18,754 nucleotides of DNA from Bacillota bacterium (GTDB lineage: Bacteria > Bacillota_A > Clostridia > Lachnospirales > Lachnospiraceae), in the NCBI GenBank assembly GCA_023443625.1, contig JAEZTQ010000053.1:1-18754 (forward strand). Reading direction: 5' to 3'. Every line of letters begins with the position of its first letter. Position 1 is the first letter of the stretch. The translations under genes and the position numbers were made by a program. This document shows positions 1 through 6,284 of this stretch, one piece after another. The notes beneath the pieces are model-generated. The model was not told the DNA's origin and did no database searches. It was given only the letters and a program-made list of their open reading frames with translations.

Positions 1-1
1 T

Positions 2-127
2 AAAAGAAAAAGAGGAATAAGGAGTTGAAAATAATTTCGAAATGATTATAATGATGATAAATAAGTCTAAGTTTATCATCAAAGGGTAATTCTACCCATT
101 AAAATCCTAAGCTAACTAAACGCAATC
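2..127 (+). repeat. Left copy of 126-bp inverted terminal repeat
   Basis: This stretch matches the reverse complement of the last 126 bases of the window with one difference (C at 38). Similarity stops at 127/128, where unique sequence begins. Inside are two dyads: a 9-bp stem around GATGATAAA/TTTATCATC and GGGTA/TACCC. Reading inward there is also TTGAAA (25-30), 16 bases, then TATAAT (47-52), a possible inward promoter. Repeats that coincide with both ends of a sequence are typical of assembly contigs stopping at a dispersed repeat such as a region flanking rRNA operons; I cannot tell which repeat this is. No transposase is nearby. Confidence 0.9.
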
Positions 128-144
128 AATTTCATATGATCCTA

Positions 145-172
145 TTGACAAATAATTAACAATGTGTATAAT
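145..172 (+). promoter_or_regulatory. Strong sigma-A type promoter, plus strand
   Basis: A perfect -35 TTGACA (145-150) and a perfect -10 TATAAT (167-172) are separated by 16 bases, with TGTG directly before the -10. Transcription should start near 179. It lies just inside the left inverted repeat and is the only convincing plus-strand promoter in the window. No protein gene follows it; an intrinsic terminator comes about 110 bases after the predicted start. Confidence 0.8.
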
Positions 173-178
173 GAGATA

Positions 179-320
179 TGTAGTTACAGAATTCATCGGT
201 ATGGTTCCTTACTCTTTTATGTATCAGGACATGTTATCCGTGTAGATGACGGTGCCGTCATCTAATAATTGACTATATTTGCGTTAAAAAGTGTGGCAGT
301 TAATATGCCACACTTTTTTT
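179..320 (+). ncRNA. Candidate small structured RNA between promoter and terminator
   Basis: The unit runs from the predicted start after the consensus promoter to the T-tract of a strong intrinsic terminator, about 140 nt. It holds a near-perfect hairpin at 243-264 (TAGATGAC/GTCATCTA around GGTGCC). A possible closing helix pairs about 177-185 with about 270-278. The only ORF is a 14-codon one from the ATG at 201, without a ribosome binding site. I do not recognise a known riboswitch, 6S RNA or T-box motif in it. It could be a small RNA, an orphan leader, or the tail of a transcript coming from outside the window. The promoter and terminator are seen directly; the RNA itself is inferred. Confidence 0.5.
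286..320. terminator. Bidirectional intrinsic terminator
   Basis: The stem AAAAAGTGTGGCA (286-298) pairs with TGCCACACTTTTT (306-318) around a 7-base loop. On the plus strand it ends in seven T; read on the minus strand it also ends in a T run. It can therefore end both the plus-strand small transcript and the minus-strand sigma-factor operon whose last gene stops at 363. Confidence 0.9.
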
Positions 321-362
321 GTTATTAGGACACTTGGGTTTATTTATCCCATTATCCTCATA

Positions 363-926
363 TTACAAGATAGGAGTTTTTAAGCCAACATATCCATTCA
401 ATGCAGCTAAAGCTAAAATCCCACAATTCATTATGATAAATGCTCCAAAAAATCGCCATCCTTTTAATTGTGCAAATTCCCTCAAATATACAAAATAAAG
501 AAGTGCTTTCCAAAGAAGTATTCCCACAAAAACGCTACTTGCCAACATACCCCATATACTGCTATTCCAAAACACAAAGAAAAACACTTCTGTTATCCCT
601 ACGGCCAAAGAACAAATAACATTAGGGAAATATGAAATTCCCCAGGCATTTATATGGTTCATCAGAGTAACCTTACTCCCAAAACATTTACATACTGCCC
701 AAAAAATAATGCAGATGGTAATATAGGACAAAATACCATAGCCAGTAATTTTTAACATCCTAAGCCAATCAAAGGTTGAAGAACCAACACCATAAAAATG
801 CTTTAGTATAGGCTCAAAAACTGTGTTTATCAATATTGTAATTATAACAATACACCATGAAACAATTTTATTTTCTTTCTTAAAAGCAACCGCCGGATGA
901 TTTAGTGCTTCCATAAATAATCTCAT
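363..926 (-). CDS. Yip1-like multipass membrane protein
   Basis: A 187-residue integral membrane protein with about five hydrophobic segments (roughly residues 22-38, 62-82, 100-120, 126-148 and 159-178) and little soluble sequence. The N-terminal 'EALNHPAVAFKKE' followed by a membrane bundle resembles Yip1-domain proteins, which in Firmicutes are often encoded next to ECF sigma factors or transporters. It starts four bases after the stop of the upstream gene, with GGAGGA placed correctly before the ATG, so it is the last gene of the sigma-factor operon. A role in sensing or buffering envelope stress is inferred from context; the family's biochemical function in bacteria is not established. 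Confidence 0.6.
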   Translation of the reverse strand: MRLFMEALNHPAVAFKKENKIVSWCIVIITILINTVFEPILKHFYGVGSSTFDWLRMLKITGYGILSYITICIIFWAVCKCFGSKVTLMNHINAWGISYFPNVICSLAVGITEVFFFVFWNSSIWGMLASSVFVGILLWKALLYFVYLREFAQLKGWRFFGAFIIMNCGILALAALNGYVGLKTPIL

Positions 927-929
927 ATA

Positions 930-1199
930 TTATCCTCCGAAGTAAGTAAGAAATAGATTGGTATATTTTGTTCCAAATATTATAGTAAAAACAGCTGTTT
1001 GAATTACCGATACTGTAAAAGCAAATCTCCATGGGTAGGTAATTACTAAATTTTTAATTCTTACGAGCCCAGAGGTATTTTCCCTATTACATTCTTTCAA
1101 GATTTGTTCTAGCATTATGTCTTTTTGTTGTTGGGTAGGCAATTTCGTCTTTTTCAATGTCAAAAAAGCCCTTTCCAACTGATTATCCAATTTAGGCAT
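930..1199 (-). CDS. Small one-pass membrane protein, possible anti-sigma factor
   Basis: An 89-residue protein: a charged, helical cytoplasmic-looking part (residues 1-55, rich in K, E and Q) followed by one transmembrane segment (about 58-76) and a short tail. Its ATG shares one base with the stop codon of the ECF sigma gene (TAATG), the tight coupling usually seen for sigma/anti-sigma pairs. No HxxxCxxC zinc motif is present, so it is not a classical ZAS-type anti-sigma factor. The anti-sigma role is inferred from position, topology and coupling, not from a recognised domain. Confidence 0.55.
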   Translation of the reverse strand: MPKLDNQLERAFLTLKKTKLPTQQQKDIMLEQILKECNRENTSGLVRIKNLVITYPWRFAFTVSVIQTAVFTIIFGTKYTNLFLTYFGG

Positions 1200-1747
1200 T
1201 ATAATTCCTCCTTTTCCTCATATTGCGAATAACTTTTTATGAATGCTATTTTCGCTCTTTGCAGTATGCTCTCAACCGCTTTCGGTGATTTTCCCACAAT
1301 GTAAGCTATATCCTTTACACTTTTCTCATCTATATATTTGAGAATGAGTACTAGTTTATATTGCTCTAACAATCCATTTAAGCAAATACGTACTTTTTCT
1401 CGTTCAAATGTTTTGATCATAGCATCTTGAATATTCTGAGACGGGTCATAAAGTTGTTCTGCAAGTTCACTGTCAATTTCGATTAGCTCTATTTTTTTGC
1501 TATATTGCCTTCTATAAAAGTCATTGAGCTTATTTTTGGCAATCTTGTACACCCAAGTTCTCTCGGAGCATAAACCCTTAAAACCCGATAAGCCTTTATA
1601 AACAGCTATAAAGATTTCCTGTGATATGTCCTCTGCAAGAGCTTGATTTAAACCTGTTCGCAAGTAGACATATTGATATATTTCATCAATATAAGTGCGA
1701 TACAGAGATATAAATTTTTGCTCCCTATCTTCATTGAAAATACTCAT
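1199..1747 (-). CDS. ECF-type RNA polymerase sigma factor
   Basis: A 182-residue protein with only regions 2 and 4, the hallmark of ECF (group IV) sigma factors. Region 2 is seen at about residues 12-80, including AEDISQEIFIAVYKGL and the promoter-melting stretch RTWVYKIAKNKLNDFYRR. Region 4, a helix-turn-helix that reads the -35 element, spans about 127-172 (KYIDEKSVKDIAYIVGKSPK, then AVESILQRAK). It follows the lipoprotein gene by 10 bases; the lipoprotein TGA is part of its ribosome binding site (TGAGGTAG). It is coupled by one shared base to the downstream membrane protein. It probably switches on envelope-related genes, perhaps its own operon; the regulon cannot be read here. Confidence 0.9.
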   Translation of the reverse strand: MSIFNEDREQKFISLYRTYIDEIYQYVYLRTGLNQALAEDISQEIFIAVYKGLSGFKGLCSERTWVYKIAKNKLNDFYRRQYSKKIELIEIDSELAEQLYDPSQNIQDAMIKTFEREKVRICLNGLLEQYKLVLILKYIDEKSVKDIAYIVGKSPKAVESILQRAKIAFIKSYSQYEEKEEL

Positions 1748-1757
1748 AAAATCTACC

Positions 1758-2159
1758 TCATTGGATTTTTAGCTCCTTAGTAAGCAATACAGTATCCTTA
1801 TATATTACTTCCACCTTTAACGTACCTGCCAAGGCTTGTTTTGCATCCAGCTCATATACAACAACATCCTTCATATCATTAACTGTCTTTTTTGTCTCTG
1901 TCTTGATTTCAGTTCCATTAAGATACCACTTTACGGTATATTCCATACCTTTGGGGGATTCTATAAAGTGAATGCTTGCATATACTTTCTCATTGGCAGT
2001 CAAGTTATCAGGTTGTGAAGCCAAATCCAAATCCTTCTGTGAAGAATAACTCGTATTCGAGATAATGCAACTTTGAATGGTATCATCCTTATCACCACAA
2101 CCAGCCAGAACAACGGCTGCCATCACAGTAATAGCTAATAGCATAATTAATTTTTTCAT
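1758..2159 (-). CDS. Secreted lipoprotein, first gene of the sigma-factor operon
   Basis: A 133-residue protein with a clear lipoprotein signal peptide: MKK, a hydrophobic stretch, then the lipobox LAGC with Cys21 as the lipidated residue. The mature part is a beta-rich domain of about 110 residues, including an alternating 'YTVKWYLNGTEIKTETKK' stretch, reminiscent of immunoglobulin-like folds. Maturation by Lgt and signal peptidase II and attachment to the outer face of the membrane follow from the lipobox. I do not recognise the family. Leading an ECF operon suggests an envelope sensor or a target of the regulon. GGGAGG lies 9 bases before the ATG. Confidence 0.75.
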   Translation of the reverse strand: MKKLIMLLAITVMAAVVLAGCGDKDDTIQSCIISNTSYSSQKDLDLASQPDNLTANEKVYASIHFIESPKGMEYTVKWYLNGTEIKTETKKTVNDMKDVVVYELDAKQALAGTLKVEVIYKDTVLLTKELKIQ

Positions 2160-2185
2160 AAGAATTTGCCTCCCTATTCACCATA

Positions 2186-2253
2186 ATTATATTCATAATG
2201 CTAATTTTCAATTTTGCCAAAAGATTTTGAAAGGTTTTGTGTCTTAAGCACAA
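2186..2253 (-). promoter_or_regulatory. Promoter region of the lipoprotein-sigma operon, with upstream dyad
   Basis: On the minus strand, TTGGCA (2215-2220) is 17 bases from TATGAA (2192-2197), and a better -10, TATAAT, sits at 2186-2191 but with poor spacing. Upstream, 2237-2253 carries a dyad with TTGTG/CACAA arms around CTTAAG that could be an operator. The rest of the gap up to 2390 has no ORF; it holds an AT-rich 12-bp hairpin (2322-2333 with 2350-2361). Whether the operon is driven by the housekeeping sigma or by its own ECF factor cannot be decided. Confidence 0.4.
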
Positions 2254-2390
2254 ATTGATTCATTTTTATTCACCATCCTTTCTTAGCAGTTGTTTTACTG
2301 TTTCAAAAAGGTAGTCGTAGAATAAATAAAATTCCTTCGCTAAAATTAAAATTTTATTTATCTATTTCTTTGATCTAAATGGCTAGGAGC

Positions 2391-2462
2391 AAAAAGACCT
2401 GAGACGGGGCGGTGAAGTGAACGGCTTTTTTGTTCATTGCCCTATCTAGGTCTGAATTTTTT
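2391..2462. repeat. Terminator-like hairpin repeat, copy A
   Basis: The outer stem AGACCT (2395-2400) pairs with AGGTCT (about 2448-2453), continued by AGA/TCT and GGGC/GCCC, and is flanked by A5 on one side and T6 on the other, so it can act as an intrinsic terminator in both directions. It lies 20 bases after the stop of the GrpB-family gene. The same outer arms, with a shorter loop, recur at 14107-14162 in the same orientation. This copy has an extra inner stem (AGTGAAC/GTTCATT). Confidence 0.75.
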
Positions 2463-2481
2463 ATTATTTCTTTCTAGCAGC

Positions 2482-3072
2482 TTATAAGTTCTTTAACTTA
2501 TATCGTTCTCCATACTGTAATTTTGCTATTTCAGAGTACTTACCAACAAATTCTTCTTTTGCATCCGTATAAGCATCTCTATTATGTTCAAACCTGTCCT
2601 TTAACTGTATCTTAAGTTCAACATATTCCCTTGCAGCCTCTGGATGCTCAATCAAATAATCTCTAAAATATAACTCACTCCAATCATCACCATATCCTAC
2701 GTGGAGATGATATACTTTCTCTTCAAATCCATATTTCGTATAACCTTTATTATAGGTTTGTTTGAAAGTCGGTTTATCTGAATAGCACATCAAACCCCAT
2801 TGCATTGATTGTAATTTATCTGATAATTGGTCAATATCACTTGTATAAGATATTTCCATTAGAATATCTATAGTTGGCTTTGAAACGATACCAGGTACTG
2901 CAGTGCTTCCTATATGACTGATCCTTACAATGGTCCCGTCATCAAATTGCTCTACTAGTTTTTCTCTCTCTATTTCGTACCAGTTTGGATATTCAGGATT
3001 ATATTCCTTCAGTATAATGGGAAACAACTCCCACAGTTCCTCTAAGGTCATTTCTGATAATTCCTTTACCAT
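2482..3072 (-). CDS. GrpB/UPF0157 family nucleotidyltransferase-fold protein
   Basis: A 196-residue protein carrying the family signature HIGSTAVPGIVSKPTIDIL (about residues 53-71), in which GS and the downstream acidic residue correspond to the nucleotidyltransferase active-site loop, plus the HLHVG stretch after it. Length fits the family (about 170-200 aa). Family members are predicted nucleotidyltransferases with poorly known substrates, sometimes fused to dephospho-CoA kinase; an exact reaction cannot be given. The start is supported by AAGGA seven bases before the ATG. It is the last gene of the accessory array and is followed by terminator repeat A. Upstream it abuts an ANT(6) gene fragment. 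Confidence 0.85.
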   Translation of the reverse strand: MVKELSEMTLEELWELFPIILKEYNPEYPNWYEIEREKLVEQFDDGTIVRISHIGSTAVPGIVSKPTIDILMEISYTSDIDQLSDKLQSMQWGLMCYSDKPTFKQTYNKGYTKYGFEEKVYHLHVGYGDDWSELYFRDYLIEHPEAAREYVELKIQLKDRFEHNRDAYTDAKEEFVGKYSEIAKLQYGERYKLKNL

Positions 3073-3140
3073 TATTTATTCCTTCGCATTCCCTTGTATT
3101 TCGTTGTCATATATGGAGCATGTATTTTCTGGTGTGTGGG

Positions 3141-3449
3141 CTAATACATTTTTTTTGCGTTCTTTGGCAATATCTTTACATCTTTTAGATATTGCAAGCT
3201 ATTCCTCGCTTCTATCTCCTTGTATTCAAATTTCATATTATATGCCACTTCTTTTGCTATCGAATCAAACATATCACACATGATAAAAACCGATTTCCAG
3301 ATATCGCTAACGTCTCCTGATGAGTATGTACAAATAAAGGTATCCCATTTTTCTTTCTCCAGATAGTGTTTCATATACTTACCTGACTTGCCAATACTGA
3401 CGCGATAGGATGTTTCATAACCAATCTTCCATCCAAGTATCCGTATTGC
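3141..3449 (-). pseudogene. 3' fragment of an ANT(6)/AadK-like aminoglycoside nucleotidyltransferase
   Basis: An open frame of 102 residues runs from a TAA at 3450-3452 down to the stop at 3141. It begins AIRILGWKIGYETSYRV, includes GKSGKYMKHYL and DVSDIWKSVFIMCDMF, and ends LPKNAKKMY, which is the C-terminal third of ANT(6)-type streptomycin adenylyltransferases. The N-terminal catalytic domain with its DxD motif is absent, so it cannot be an active enzyme. The longest ATG-started part is only 77 codons. The fragment begins about 12 bases after the stop of the HIT gene and in the same reading frame. It is distinct from the longer ANT(6)-like gene at 5194-6102. Confidence 0.85.
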
Positions 3450-3461
3450 TTAGCGCTTGGC

Positions 3462-3920
3462 TTATAACAATTTATTTAATTCTTTTAAAATCTTATCCTT
3501 CAATTCATTAAGTTCTTCATCTGTTGGTCTAGTAGCCTCATCAAACATCTTTTCTTTAGGATACCACCATACCGGTCCTTTTCCATTCATACCATACTCA
3601 TCTAAATCATTCTTTCTTCTCGGGAAAAGGTGCCAGTGCATATGTGCATCACCGTTACCTAACAATTCGTAATTCATCTTTTCAGCACCAGTTGCATTTT
3701 GTACTGCTTCAGCAACAACTGACATTTCTTCCAGAAACTTTACCTTAAATTCTCTATCAAGCATACTCAGTTCTGTTTTATGAATTTTGCATAGGAATAA
3801 CGTATATCCTTTAAACAATTGATTATCTCCGATAACTACATAACCTGTTTCTAATTCCTTAACAAAATACTTATTTGTCCCGTTATTTATCATCGAAATT
3901 CTATCGCATACAAAACACAT
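3462..3920 (-). CDS. HIT-domain nucleotide hydrolase/transferase
   Basis: A 152-residue histidine-triad protein. The catalytic motif HMHWHLF is at about residues 93-99, giving HxHxH; the middle histidine is the nucleophile that attacks the alpha-phosphate of nucleotide conjugates. The N-terminal CFVCDRI resembles the CxxC metal site of many HIT proteins, though its second pair is not evident. Likely substrates are AMP-lysine-type phosphoramidates or dinucleoside polyphosphates; which one cannot be read here. The G-rich ribosome binding site six bases before the ATG lies inside a degenerate piece of an aminoglycoside phosphotransferase gene, and a truncated ANT(6) gene follows its stop. Confidence 0.9.
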   Translation of the reverse strand: MCFVCDRISMINNGTNKYFVKELETGYVVIGDNQLFKGYTLFLCKIHKTELSMLDREFKVKFLEEMSVVAEAVQNATGAEKMNYELLGNGDAHMHWHLFPRRKNDLDEYGMNGKGPVWWYPKEKMFDEATRPTDEELNELKDKILKELNKLL

Positions 3921-4019
3921 TTAATTCCCCCCATTCACTGTTTCAATATAATATTTTTTATCTCCTGACATGCCTTTCTTTATTGGCTTAATATATCCTT
4001 AGCCTGTTCCTCCAGAAAA
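3921..4019 (-). pseudogene. 5' remnant of a second aminoglycoside phosphotransferase-like gene
   Basis: Between the GNAT stop and the HIT start, the minus strand reads GYIKPIKKGMSGDKKYYI followed by ETVNGGN and a stop. This is closely similar to the N-terminus of the intact phosphotransferase gene at 6285-7187 (KIEPITKGISGDQKYYI, then ETVDGK), including at the DNA level (3930-4000 against 7092-7157). A frameshift separates it from an upstream ATG-started piece (MVDFLEEQAKD). Everything after about codon 35 is gone, and the HIT gene takes over exactly at the stop codon, using the glycine codons as its ribosome binding site. Confidence 0.75.
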
Positions 4020-4454
4020 TCAACCATCTAAACAGGATGACTTTGAAACCTCTTCTCTAGCTCTCCCCATATAGAGATTTCCGCCTTCTACAAATCCATA
4101 TTTCCGATAAAAGTCGTGTGCATCGCGAGTAAGCAGAATTCCTCGTAATGAAGATAATTCTTTATTATCATGTATAGCATCCAACATTGCTTTTCCTATT
4201 CCCAAGCCTCGATACTGTTCATCTACAATCACATCACAGATATAATAGGTTGTTGCATAATCTGTAATTACTCGTGAAAATCCTATTTGCTTACCGTCGT
4301 CTTTCAGAAATGCACCGTAGCACAATGAATTATCAATAGATTTCTTTATTATTCCAATATCACGTTTGTCTGCCCAGTAAGTCTGTTCTAGCAGCTTTTT
4401 AATATCATCAATTTGCATTGCTTCTCTTCCAGATTTTATTGAATATAAAAGCAT
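4020..4454 (-). CDS. GNAT family N-acetyltransferase
   Basis: A 144-residue acetyltransferase of the Gcn5 superfamily. Motif A is VIVDEQYRGLGIGKAMLDAI (about residues 75-94), with RGLGIG forming the acetyl-CoA pyrophosphate loop; motif B includes FYRKYGF (about 115-121). The substrate is not predictable. The first ATG is preferred because AGGGA precedes it and the N-terminus (YSIKSGREAM, then TYWADKRD) matches the usual start of this GNAT subgroup. The last 14 residues (EEVSKSSCLDG) look like read-on sequence into the adjacent phosphotransferase remnant rather than a native C-terminus. It lies 30 bases downstream of a histidine phosphatase fragment. Confidence 0.88.
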   Translation of the reverse strand: MLLYSIKSGREAMQIDDIKKLLEQTYWADKRDIGIIKKSIDNSLCYGAFLKDDGKQIGFSRVITDYATTYYICDVIVDEQYRGLGIGKAMLDAIHDNKELSSLRGILLTRDAHDFYRKYGFVEGGNLYMGRAREEVSKSSCLDG

Positions 4455-4484
4455 TTATTTCATTCCCTTCTATCAAACATGTCT

Positions 4485-4850
4485 TTACAAGATTTTAGCT
4501 CTGTCTAATACATCAGTTTCTTCAATATGTACCAATTCATCTCCCTGAAATGTAAATTTTACAATCCAAGGCATTACGTTTTGTATCTTCTGAAAATCAT
4601 CAAGACCAAATGTTGGCTTAAAATAATTTATAATGGTGCTTAAAGCTGTTCCATGACTACCAATTACAATATTTTTATTCCGGTATTCTTTCAAAATCTG
4701 CATTAGTGCATCAACATTACGAACTTGGACTTCATGTAAACATTCACCATCCGAAAGCTTATAATCGAAATCACTCCATTGTTGCTCTGTAAATCGATTA
4801 AAATCTTCTATCCAAACACTGTGGAGGGCATGGATATCCGTATCTATTAT
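4485..4850 (-). pseudogene. N-terminally truncated histidine phosphatase (phosphoglycerate mutase-like)
   Basis: A 121-codon open frame starts directly after the TGA of the pyrophosphatase-like gene and in its frame. It reads SVWIEDFNRFTEQQWSDF, KLSDGECLHEVQVRN, NIVIGSHGTALSTIINYF and ends DVLDRAKIL. The SHG motif is the second catalytic histidine of the branch; the essential N-terminal RHG motif with the phosphorylated histidine is missing. An internal ATG gives a 72-residue ORF, but no ribosome binding site supports it. It is best seen as the 3' two thirds of a gene cut when the upstream gene arrived. Confidence 0.85.
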
Positions 4851-5201
4851 TCATTTCTTTTCCCGTCTTATTAAAATACCTTTCATATGCTCTGATTCAT
4901 TATGGGTTTTATAAACTATTTCCTTTTCTTCTTCTGTACATCCAATCAAAATCTTAATTTCTGAATCTCGTTTCATCAAATCAACGGTACATATGATTGC
5001 ATCAATTCTCTTTCTTTTATCCATTCCAACCCATACATCGATTCCTGCTCCATCCATAGAGGTAGTATTTTTTAGGAAGCCATAATCCACTTTATAAATT
5101 AAATCCGGGCATCTCGGATGAGCAGTCCCTTTTGGCCTGTCTATTACTATTTCAGATTGCTTTACTAAATTATCTAATGCTGTCCAAAACTCATTATTCA
5201 T
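4851..5201 (-). CDS. Small inorganic pyrophosphatase-like protein
   Basis: A 116-residue protein beginning MNNEFWTALDNLVKQSEIV, with RPKGTAHPRCPDLIYKVDYG, SMDGAGIDVWVG, ICTVDLMKRDSEIKILIGC and NESEHMKGILIRR. It resembles short clostridial proteins annotated as inorganic pyrophosphatase; the Y-x-VDYG and D-G-x-G-IDVW stretches are reminiscent of the soluble pyrophosphatase active site, though it is much shorter than classical PpaA. The start at 5201 is chosen over an upstream in-frame ATG because GGAGGG lies six bases before it. It overlaps the end of the ANT(6)-like gene by eight bases, so the two were translationally coupled. A beheaded phosphatase frame follows its stop. Confidence 0.7.
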   Translation of the reverse strand: MNNEFWTALDNLVKQSEIVIDRPKGTAHPRCPDLIYKVDYGFLKNTTSMDGAGIDVWVGMDKRKRIDAIICTVDLMKRDSEIKILIGCTEEEKEIVYKTHNESEHMKGILIRREKK

Positions 5202-6102
5202 TTTTTCCCTCCGCATTTTTATAATTAGATGATGCATAAAACTCTTTCATATTCAATTTCCTCTGCGACAAAAATTCCCTTACCCTTTTTGTCTCTTCTT
5301 TGTCACAGATATAATTAAAATGTTTCGCAACCTCCGATTCCAGTTCTTCGAAATAATCATACATAAGAAAAAGCTTATCCCATATATCTTCATAATCTCC
5401 ATTTGGAAAAATACCTTGTACTCGTTTCATTTCTTCTTCTGTAAGATACCTTTTTAAGTACTAGCTATGCCCTCCACTTGTTACCTTAAAATCATAGCGT
5501 ATACCAATTTTCCAATTTAGCATTTTTATGAACATTTCCATAATAAGAACATCAAAACTGTATTTGGCATAATAGAATTCTTCTCTACATAATCCCTTCG
5601 ATATGTAAATAGACAGCCATCGAAATTCATTGCTAATGTTATAGAACTCCATCTCTGCTGGTGGCTTTATATAAAATGCGTTTTCACTCTCAATTGGTAT
5701 CAGCTCTTTATAGTTGTCTTTGTTCAACAGAATGATTCTTGGCTCATCCCTATCTTTTTCCTTATCTATATTGCATATATCTACAATCGACAGGTCAATT
5801 CGATTACCGTCTGCAAATTGAATTAGATATGCAAATGTATTTTTACTGCTATAGTCATACGGGTGCGAATACCAATCCATTGGATATTGAACAATCAATA
5901 TATCTCCAAAACACTTAACCCAACTCTTATCTTTTGTAAATTCACGTACATCTCTGACAAAATAGACAATATCAAAGTCACTATATTGGTCATGAACAGC
6001 ATTTCTATTAGCTTTTGAACCATCCATGGCAACAGCACGAATTCTATCATCCTTAATTGCCTTGCTCATAATTAAATCCATCATCTCTGCTTCTGTACGC
6101 AT
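5194..6102 (-). pseudogene. ANT(6)/AadK-like aminoglycoside nucleotidyltransferase interrupted by one amber codon
   Basis: Two ORFs of 213 and 78 residues belong to one continuous frame of 302 codons broken only by TAG at 5461-5463. The first half has the nucleotidyltransferase core: RIRAVAMDGSKANRN, DQYSDFDIVYFV with its DxD metal ligands, and DGNRIDLSIV. After the amber the frame continues YLKRYLTEEEMKR and DYEDIWDKLFLMYDYF, the expected C-terminal domain. Relatives have GK at this point, so AAG to TAG is the likely change. ANT(6) enzymes adenylylate streptomycin. Without suppression only a 213-residue product lacking the C-terminal domain is made. GAGGTGA precedes the ATG. It overlaps the pyrophosphatase-like gene. 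Confidence 0.88.
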
Positions 6103-6284
6103 AAATTATTCACCTCAATAGAACTTAGTAATCCTTTTCACCGTTATCTTCTATGCATCTATGCAATTATCATTTTACGCTCTTTAAATATCACATTTTT
6201 AAGTTCGTATTTGTCTGCTAACTTTAGTTGTAGTCTCATAACAGAACGCTAATTTAAATTCTGATTTCTGGTCCAAAAATAATC

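Noticed and set aside
201..245. 14-codon ORF as a leader peptide in the small plus-strand transcript
   Set aside because: No ribosome binding site, no run of regulatory codons, and no downstream structural gene for it to control.
2930..3283. Plus-strand ORF across the GrpB start and ANT(6) fragment
   Set aside because: Serine-rich shadow translation of two recognised minus-strand sequences.
3141..3374. A free-standing 77-residue protein starting at ATG 3374
   Set aside because: The frame extends upstream with clear ANT(6) similarity and no ribosome binding site marks this ATG, so it is the end of a truncated gene.
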